A DNA stretch of 50,285 nucleotides from JBCBWG01 sp039186015 (GTDB lineage Bacteria; Pseudomonadota; Alphaproteobacteria; Rhizobiales; Hyphomicrobiaceae). Position 1 is the first letter of the stretch; each line of letters begins with the position of its first letter. Below are positions 44,726-50,285 of this stretch, piece by piece. The stretch is taken from contig JBCDAH010000011.1 in NCBI GenBank assembly GCA_039186015.1, positions 1 to 50,285 of the forward strand, given 5' to 3'. Below the pieces are notes generated by a model. It searched no databases. It saw only the letters and a program-made list of their open reading frames with translations, and had not been told where the DNA came from. A program made the translations under genes and the position numbers.

Positions 44726-46090
44726 TCATAGCAAGTATTGGTTGAGGTGCTCAATGTCGGCGTCGCCGATCACACCGATGGCCGCCTTAAGCCGTGTGAT
44801 CGCAAGAATGTATTCGACCACAGCATCAAACTGGTCGCGCTTAGCGCGAACGAGATCTCGCTGCGCCTTAAGCACATCGACGCTCGTGGCAACGCCGGAC
44901 CGTCTCTTTGCGGACAGGTCATCCAGTCGACCTCGATTCGACTCGACAACGCGCCCCAACGCACGAAACTTCTGAATGGCACCGCGCAAGGAGCGCACAA
45001 AGCCGGAAATCTCGCGAGAGATTCGAACATGAAGCTGCTTGAGCTTGAGTTGCTCGACCGTGATCTCGTGGTTCTTTTTGATGTGTGGCCGGCCGAGGCC
45101 GTTCATATTGAAGATCGGAATTTCAAGTCGAAGTCCGACGGTGACATCACGCGTTTCACTACCGCCGCCAAACTGGCTGCCCTCTTGATCGGTGTAATCA
45201 ATCGACCCCTTGAACTCGAGTTTTGGCAGATATTCTCCAATCTCCTGGTTCCGATCGAATCGCGCCGCCGCAATCGTTAGCTTTTGTATCTGAAGCTCCT
45301 GATTGCTCCGCTTTGCGCTGTCCATCAACTCCTTGACGGATCGGATGCTCAGTGGGCTCAGCGGTGGAACCACCGAGAAGGCGGCCAACCGCTTCGGCGA
45401 AGATCCGATGATCTCGCCAATAATGTCCAAACGGTCGCCCAGGCGGTTTTGTGCCTCGATGAGTTCACTTGCCGCCAGTTCAGCCTGCGCCCTCAGTTCG
45501 AGTAGATCACTGCGAGATGCACGACCGGCCTCAGCCCGCTCCTGAGCGTCCCGCAACTCGACCAGGATTGCCGCTTGCGCCGACTTGACCAGAACGACAC
45601 GCTCCGCAGCTGCGAGCGCAAGAAAGTATGCCTCGATCACGCGCACGATTAAGCGCTGGCGTTCGAGTGCGAACTCGGCGAACGACCGCGATCGCAGCGC
45701 ACGCCCCCGCTTCATGCGCGCGAAACGCCCGTAATCGATCAAGGGCTGGCGCACTTCCAATAGCGCCTGCGTGATGCTGTACTCGGCCTTGCCAAGTGCA
45801 AACACTTGGTTGTCGCTGCTCAGAATACTCTGGTATCGCCGGTCGCGATCCAAGCGTGCGAAGATCCTCGGAAAATACCCATATAGGGCGTCGCGAAACT
45901 CGCGCTCGCCGATGAGCTTTTTCGTGCGTGCGGTCTCAAGTACCGGGTCTTGGGCCAGTGCGCGCTCGTAGACGTCCGAGAGCGTCGACGGGGACGAGTT
46001 CGCAACGGCCGTCGATGCAACAACAGCCGACGCAAGCAGGACAACGGTTGTGTGGAACGCAATGCTTCGCAACGTCGGTCTTGCTCGCAT
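44726..46090 (-). CDS. TolC-family outer-membrane channel protein
   Basis: This 454-residue protein has a signal peptide (MRARPTLRSIAFHTTVVLLA, cleavage probably after AVANS near residue 33). Long helical stretches are separated by short beta parts, as in TolC: LSDVYERALAQDPVLETARTKK at the start of the mature protein and VLKAQRDLVRAKRDQFDAVVEYILAITRLKAA near the end. The internal duplication of TolC is visible as two helix-turn-helix halves. TolC trimers form the outer-membrane exit duct for type I secretion and efflux. The start at 46090 is preferred over 46129 because of GGGGGAG upstream. It lies between a periplasmic adaptor gene and the giant protein gene on the same strand, strongly suggesting it exports the giant protein. 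Confidence 0.88.
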   Translation of the reverse strand: MRARPTLRSIAFHTTVVLLASAVVASTAVANSSPSTLSDVYERALAQDPVLETARTKKLIGEREFRDALYGYFPRIFARLDRDRRYQSILSSDNQVFALGKAEYSITQALLEVRQPLIDYGRFARMKRGRALRSRSFAEFALERQRLIVRVIEAYFLALAAAERVVLVKSAQAAILVELRDAQERAEAGRASRSDLLELRAQAELAASELIEAQNRLGDRLDIIGEIIGSSPKRLAAFSVVPPLSPLSIRSVKELMDSAKRSNQELQIQKLTIAAARFDRNQEIGEYLPKLEFKGSIDYTDQEGSQFGGGSETRDVTVGLRLEIPIFNMNGLGRPHIKKNHEITVEQLKLKQLHVRISREISGFVRSLRGAIQKFRALGRVVESNRGRLDDLSAKRRSGVATSVDVLKAQRDLVRAKRDQFDAVVEYILAITRLKAAIGVIGDADIEHLNQYLL

Positions 46091-46163
46091 ACTCGCTCCC
46101 CCAAATCCCGCCAATGCCAAATGCGACACAACGTCAGGCTACGGATGAAGCGTACGCGCGCAA

Positions 46164-46231
46164 GATGCGACCTGTAAATATTATTTGAATACGAATTATA
46201 ATTCCAATGTGGCTGTGATCTTGCAATCACA
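46164..46231 (-). promoter_or_regulatory. AT-rich promoter region with two dyads before the tolC-like gene
   Basis: An AT island (46174-46206) contains the perfect 12-bp palindrome GAATTATAATTC (46193-46204) and, on the minus strand, TTGGAA followed about 17-18 bp later by an AT-rich TAATAT. Just upstream is the dyad TGTGAT-N6-ATCACA (46214-46219 and 46226-46231). The gap of 217 bp to the adaptor gene and this AT content, unusual for the window, suggest a promoter for the tolC-like and giant genes. Confidence 0.4.
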
Positions 46232-46307
46232 AACCTTGCCAACACCAATTCAACCGTCGCTGGGCCCACCTCAACCGTCGGTAGGCATGGCGCCTCCGTG
46301 TCCCCGA

Positions 46308-47153
46308 TCACTTGCGCACGAATGTTGCCTTGCACCGAATGCCAGCCGGAATCGCATGATCTGCGTTATGGATGGTGATTCGCACGCGCGTCATGCCGCT
46401 TGCTGCATCCGCAACGGGATCAATCGCGCTAATCCGACCGGCGATGCGCGTCTCATCAAGCACGTCTGAAACCAACGTCACCGCTTGCCCGTGACTGAGG
46501 CTGCGGCTCAATCTGATCGGAACAAACACTTCCGCAAACAACGGGTCCAGGCTCACGACTTTCAGGATGTAGGACTCGACGCGATCCGTGCTTTCGCCGG
46601 GTTGGCGGGCGACGTTGATTACGACGCCATTAATCGTGCTTCGCACCTCGCGCAGGGCCAGATCGGCAAGCGCCTGTTGAACCTGTAGCCTTAGAAGGTT
46701 GCTCTCCTCGCGCGCTTGATCCAGCTCGATCCGTGCAATCCATTGCGCGGTTCTGATCTCATCAGCCTCCTTCTCGGTAATGACCTGGGTTTCCATGAGC
46801 TTTCGATTGCGCGCCAGCCGTCGATTTTCAAAGGCGAGACGGGTGCGCCGCAACGCGATTCGAGATTTTGCGTCAGCGCGGGCGCGCGCAATCGTCAAAC
46901 GTGTTTTCTCGAGGCCAGCGTATAGGCGTGCAACGACCTGTCCCGTTCTCACGCGGTCGCCGCGGTCGACAAGAACCTGAGACACAACGCCAGACACGGG
47001 CGCGCTCAACTCTGCGGTTGCACTTGGTTGAATCAGACAATCGAAGGGGCCGATCGGCTCGGGCGCCTCCGCGCGACCTTCAAGGTGTGCGGCGGACCAC
47101 GCAAGTGCGACGCCCAGGGTAAGCGTAGCAGCGGTGAAGCGAGACGTTTTCAT
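46308..47153 (-). CDS. Periplasmic adaptor (HlyD/RND-type membrane fusion protein)
   Basis: This 281-residue protein begins with a cleavable signal-like segment (MKTSRFTAATLTLGVALAWS) instead of the long membrane anchor of HlyD. The first lipoyl half is SAPVSGVVSQVLVDRGDRV. A helical hairpin follows (about residues 75-150, with RARADAKSRIALRRTRLAFE), then the second lipoyl half INGVVINVARQPGES and a beta-barrel part ending in VFVPIRLSRSLSHGQAVTLV. Such adaptors bridge an inner-membrane engine to a TolC channel. The start at 47153 has AGGAG 8 bp upstream; the longer frame overlaps the SecA-like gene and was not used. It lies between the SecA-like and TolC-like genes, fitting an export complex. 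Confidence 0.85.
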   Translation of the reverse strand: MKTSRFTAATLTLGVALAWSAAHLEGRAEAPEPIGPFDCLIQPSATAELSAPVSGVVSQVLVDRGDRVRTGQVVARLYAGLEKTRLTIARARADAKSRIALRRTRLAFENRRLARNRKLMETQVITEKEADEIRTAQWIARIELDQAREESNLLRLQVQQALADLALREVRSTINGVVINVARQPGESTDRVESYILKVVSLDPLFAEVFVPIRLSRSLSHGQAVTLVSDVLDETRIAGRISAIDPVADAASGMTRVRITIHNADHAIPAGIRCKATFVRK

Positions 47154-47224
47154 GATTGGTACTCCTGTGATTGATGAGCATGCGACCCGTGATCCGAGCG
47201 GGTGGCCCGGAGTGCAACGCGGCC

Positions 47225-49234
47225 CTACTCCGGCGGTCCAGCAAATGCGAGTAAGTCGGCGAGCTGTCGGTCTTGATCCAAGCAGGCTGCGCGCTCCTGC
47301 GCGCTCCGGCGTTCCAGGTCTCTCTGGGCGCGGGTGATCGCCTGTTCCGCAAGCCATCGCATCGGCCAAACCCGGGTTCGCAACGGCCATTTCAAGATGT
47401 TCGCGAACCCGGCCCAATGAGATTGCGCAACAAGCGTATCCTCAAGCGACAGATACGCTTCCACCAGACCGGGGTCGCCTTGGCGCGCACAACGGCCGAC
47501 CAACTGCCGATCGATCCGCCGCGCCTCGTGTCGCTCGGTTATCAGCACAGCCAGTCCGCCCAACGCGCTGGCACCCGGCCCAAGTTTGATATCGGTTCCG
47601 CGGCCGGCCATGTTGGTTGCAATCGTGACGCGACCTGTGAAACCGGCCTCGGCGATGATCTCAGCCTCTTGTTCATGATGAACCGCGTTGAGCACATTGT
47701 GTGTGAGCCCGATGTCTGAAAGCCGACGGCTCAAGTCGTTGCTGGCCGCGACTGTGGTCACGCCGACAAGCACGGGCTGGCCGGATTTCTGGAAAGCGGC
47801 GATCCGCTGGACGATCCGATCGAGTTTATGCGCGCGGGTTGCCATGACGCAGGCGGGCTTCACAATACGCCGGTTGCGCCGCCGCGGCGGTACGCGCATC
47901 ATCGCAAGTCCATAGACCGTCCAGAATTCCGCCTCCACTTCCTGAGCGGTCCCGGTCATGCCGGAGAGGTGGCTGTAGCGGCGAAAGAAGCGTTGGAAGG
48001 TGATTTGCGCCAACGTGTTGGTGGTTGGTGTTGGCGGGCACTGTTCCTTGACCTCCACCATCTGGTGAAGGCCCGCACCCAGCGTTCGATCGGCCATGAT
48101 GCGGCCGGTGAATTCGTCAATCAGCCGAACCTTGTCATCCAGGACAACATACTCATGGTCGCGGCGCAGGACGTGCAGAGCATGCAGCGCCTGCTCAACC
48201 AACTCTTCGCGGCGGCGACGCATCTTGAGCAGCGGATGTCTGTCACGTGCCAGCTCCTCGGCCCGCCTGCTGCCAGCCGGCGTCAGGCGCACACGCCGGT
48301 CCGTTTCTCCAAGGACCACATGCGTACCGGTTTCGAGTTCGCGAGCGATGGTTGTCGCGTGCCCCGCAAGCTCTGCCTGCTCGAGGTCGTCACCCTGCTG
48401 TGAGAGGATAAGCGGCGTTCTCGCCTCATCGACGAGACTGCTATCGGCTTCATCGATAATCGCCATGTGCAGGCCGCGCATGACCGGCCCACCGTCGCCC
48501 GATGCCGGTGTGCACAAGCGCATTGCCGCGCCCTGGTAACGATCGATATCATCGCCGAACGCATGCCGATCTCGCAGATAGTCGAAGGCAATCTGCTTAC
48601 TCGTTGCGAAAACCACGTCGGCACGATAGGCAGCTCTCAATTCGTCGCGCGATGCGCCCTCGTGCGGATGGCCCAGCGCGAGGCCAACGCCGTCGGCCAG
48701 GTCCTTCATCTCGTTCATGTCTCGATTCGCGAGATAGGCATTCGACGTAATGACATGAACGGGTATGCCGGCAACACCTGCCGTCGCTGCGGCGAGCGCG
48801 GCCGTAAGTGTCTTGCCTTCACCGGTCTGCATTTCGAGCAGCAGACCGTTCAAGATCCCCAGACTGCCGAGCAATTGCACATCGAACGCTGCAAGACCAC
48901 ACCGCCGCGCGGCGATCTCGGCGACCAGCGCAAGAGTCGTCTCAGCGGACGCAGATGTCAGGCCATGTCGCCTCAAGTCTCTGCGTTGGGCGACCAGCCG
49001 GTCTGCGAGCTGTGCGTCTGATTGCTTGGCGAGCCGCGAAATGTGATTGCGCGTGCGGCGAACGGAATGTTTGAGCGGTCGCCCGAGAAGCCCATAGCGA
49101 AACGTCTGACGGGCCCACAGTCGTGCGTGATGAAGCAGTTTGTCAACGGCCGCCGTCGTAGGTTCACCTTCGATTATGTGGCCATGGCCTGGCCAAACGG
49201 GAATGACGGGCAGTGCCCTGACACTGTTCGGCAT
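47225..49234 (-). CDS. Truncated SecA-like preprotein translocase ATPase
   Basis: This is a 669-residue SecA paralogue, much shorter than housekeeping SecA (about 900). The motor parts are intact: Walker A in LEMQTGEGKT (135-142), VITSNAYLANRDMNEM, the Walker B DEAD box in HMAIIDEADSSLVDEARTPLILS (261-264), HLSGMTGTAQEVEAEFW, IATNMAGRGTDIKLGPGASA, and ERHEARRIDRQLVGRCARQGDPG. A shortened preprotein-crosslinking region lies between 280 and 420. Only about 80 residues follow the last motor motif, so most of the helical scaffold/wing region, the two-helix finger and the C-terminal zinc tail are missing. The ATG at 49234, 5 bp after the upstream gene's stop, is the chosen start. Position in this operon suggests a dedicated role in exporting the giant protein. 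Confidence 0.88.
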   Translation of the reverse strand: MPNSVRALPVIPVWPGHGHIIEGEPTTAAVDKLLHHARLWARQTFRYGLLGRPLKHSVRRTRNHISRLAKQSDAQLADRLVAQRRDLRRHGLTSASAETTLALVAEIAARRCGLAAFDVQLLGSLGILNGLLLEMQTGEGKTLTAALAAATAGVAGIPVHVITSNAYLANRDMNEMKDLADGVGLALGHPHEGASRDELRAAYRADVVFATSKQIAFDYLRDRHAFGDDIDRYQGAAMRLCTPASGDGGPVMRGLHMAIIDEADSSLVDEARTPLILSQQGDDLEQAELAGHATTIARELETGTHVVLGETDRRVRLTPAGSRRAEELARDRHPLLKMRRRREELVEQALHALHVLRRDHEYVVLDDKVRLIDEFTGRIMADRTLGAGLHQMVEVKEQCPPTPTTNTLAQITFQRFFRRYSHLSGMTGTAQEVEAEFWTVYGLAMMRVPPRRRNRRIVKPACVMATRAHKLDRIVQRIAAFQKSGQPVLVGVTTVAASNDLSRRLSDIGLTHNVLNAVHHEQEAEIIAEAGFTGRVTIATNMAGRGTDIKLGPGASALGGLAVLITERHEARRIDRQLVGRCARQGDPGLVEAYLSLEDTLVAQSHWAGFANILKWPLRTRVWPMRWLAEQAITRAQRDLERRSAQERAACLDQDRQLADLLAFAGPPE

Positions 49235-49238
49235 CGGG

Positions 49239-50285
49239 CTACATCCACAAGTGGCGGAGAATGAGTTGGCGCGCCGGGCGGTAGAGCTGCCACAGCAACG
49301 GTCGCGCTCCGTAGTTGATACGTACAAATGCCCGCGTACCGACCCGGCTCAATACGGGACCATCCGGCACGACCAGTTCAAACGTGACAATCCGGCCGAC
49401 AGTTCTCAAGGGATTTTCGGGATCCGGATTGAGTTGAAACGGCCCGCCACCTTGCGTCGATATGGCTTTGCTTGGGAGCGTGTTGCCCGCGAGCGGCAAT
49501 TCCCGCATGACTTGTGCCGGATAGACCGCTCCCAGGTCGTCGGAAAAGCGCACGTCGGCCTTGCCCTGAAACGCGCGGACCAGATCCGCATCGAACTCTG
49601 AAACCGCAAGCCGGACAATGACCGGCGCGTCGCCATCGATCACAAATCCAATGACGTCCCCTCGCCGCAAGTACTTCCCTTTCACGGCACCGTCTGCAAC
49701 CGCAACGAAGCGGCCGGCGCGTGGCGCACGCACAACGAGCGCTGCAGCTTGCGCCTCTGCTACGGACAGCATCCGCCGCGCATGAGTCAGATGCTGATTG
49801 ACCTGATAGGCCTGTGACGGGCTATCGGTCAGTGCCAACCCTACCCGCGCCTCAAGCTCGTCAATGCGTGCCTTCAGACCGGCGATACGGGCGCTAAGCG
49901 CATCGCTTGACGACACAGCAACGATGTCGCCTTGCGTCAAATGCACGCCATCGGTAGCCGGCACATCCTCAACCAATCCACTACTACCGGCAACCATCCG
50001 CGCTTGCTCCGGCATCCAAACCACACCTTGCAGAACACCGCGATGCGGGACCGGGACAACCGCCAGCCCCAGTCCGATCACAGCGCATAACGCGATGCAT
50101 CGGCAGATTGCACGCAACCGAACGCCGCCAAGTTCTTTGCTATTCATGAGATATCCCAAACCGTTCAGGACTGGCATGATCAATATTTGAAAGCCGTAAA
50201 TAATAGCCATCAGCACGCCAACAAAGAAATAGTGATTGGCAATGAAAAATATGATCGTGATCCCAACGAACATACGATACAGAAA
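49239..50285 (-). CDS. HlyD-like protein, C-terminal part of a probable M50 protease-adaptor fusion (cut by window edge)
   Basis: The reading frame is still open at the right edge (the four codons before M at 50273 encode FLYR), so the N-terminus lies outside. The visible 349 residues begin with LYRMFVGITIIFFIANHYFF and a second hydrophobic stretch, then another transmembrane segment (AICRCIALCAVIGLGLAVV). A periplasmic adaptor part follows: a lipoyl-like half (VVWMPEQARMVAGSSGLVED), a coiled coil (ARIAGLKARIDELEARVGLA), a second half (VVRAPRAGRFVAVADG) and a beta domain. The YRxF...FF membrane motif followed by an HlyD-like part recalls proteins whose N-terminus is a site-2 (M50) zinc protease. 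That N-terminus cannot be seen, so the fusion is predicted. The SecA-like gene follows 4 bp after its stop. Confidence 0.75.
   Translation of the reverse strand, partial: FLYRMFVGITIIFFIANHYFFVGVLMAIIYGFQILIMPVLNGLGYLMNSKELGGVRLRAICRCIALCAVIGLGLAVVPVPHRGVLQGVVWMPEQARMVAGSSGLVEDVPATDGVHLTQGDIVAVSSSDALSARIAGLKARIDELEARVGLALTDSPSQAYQVNQHLTHARRMLSVAEAQAAALVVRAPRAGRFVAVADGAVKGKYLRRGDVIGFVIDGDAPVIVRLAVSEFDADLVRAFQGKADVRFSDDLGAVYPAQVMRELPLAGNTLPSKAISTQGGGPFQLNPDPENPLRTVGRIVTFELVVPDGPVLSRVGTRAFVRINYGARPLLWQLYRPARQLILRHLWM

Noticed and set aside
46214..46231. TGTGAT-N6-ATCACA considered as a CRP/FNR-family site
   Set aside because: The TGTGA and TCACA half-sites are 8 bp apart instead of the usual 6, so it is reported only as an unassigned dyad.
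47154..47417. Longer N-terminus for the 46308-47153 adaptor
   Set aside because: It would read through the 3' part of the SecA-like gene and bury the signal peptide, while an AGGAG precedes the ATG at 47153.
49235..49327. Longer N-terminus for the SecA-like protein, starting at 49327
   Set aside because: The extra 31 residues overlap the upstream gene, are cysteine/serine/arginine-rich and do not resemble SecA. The ATG at 49234 fits the close operon spacing.

Overview
This is a GC-rich (about 60% by eye) bacterial chromosome segment. It most likely comes from an alphaproteobacterium, perhaps of the Hyphomicrobiales. The reasons are the pairing of TctCBA and TRAP solute transporters with short catabolic operons, and the LEPR-XLL, DUF11 and DUF3467-type proteins. 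This assignment rests on gene content only. I see no rRNA, tRNA, CRISPR array or insertion sequence.

Left third (1-6760): small-molecule uptake and its regulation. A tctC-tctB-tctA tripartite carboxylate transporter operon converges on a LysR-type regulator. That regulator diverges from pxpA, a 5-oxoprolinase subunit A gene. The tctC upstream region and the lysR/pxpA gap share an exact 12-bp sequence, so one regulator may control both. Next comes a divergent MerR-type regulator and MFS efflux pair. Its intergenic region holds a SoxR-box-like dyad inside an unusually long 19-bp promoter spacer, the classical MerR-family arrangement.

Middle (6764-19903): first a 1654-residue secreted mosaic protein (propeller-like N-terminus, DUF11-like modules, four near-identical 51-residue repeats, a 16-residue Cys/Pro/Arg repeat tail) ending in a clear intrinsic terminator. 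Then a YciI-family gene on the minus strand, and a catabolic operon: FAH-family hydrolase, RutE-like nitroreductase, OsmC-like protein, TRAP transporter dctPQM, intradiol ring-cleavage dioxygenase and a GntR/FCD regulator. Its promoter carries two copies of a 13-bp element 42 bp apart, one lying between the -35 and -10. A divergent DNA-3-methyladenine glycosylase-I-like gene follows on the minus strand.

Right half (20107-50285, all minus strand): a locus of about 30 kb running from the right edge leftwards. Its genes are the C-terminal part of a membrane/HlyD-like protein (probably an M50 protease-adaptor fusion cut by the window edge), a truncated SecA-like ATPase, a periplasmic adaptor with its own signal peptide, a TolC-family outer-membrane channel, a 7512-residue LEPR-XLL/RTX giant surface protein, a DUF3467-like small protein and a four-helix/coiled-coil membrane protein. 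No type I secretion ABC ATPase is present in the window, and the only ATPase in the locus is the SecA paralogue. My main hypothesis is that this is a dedicated export and processing system for the giant protein that differs from a canonical type I system.
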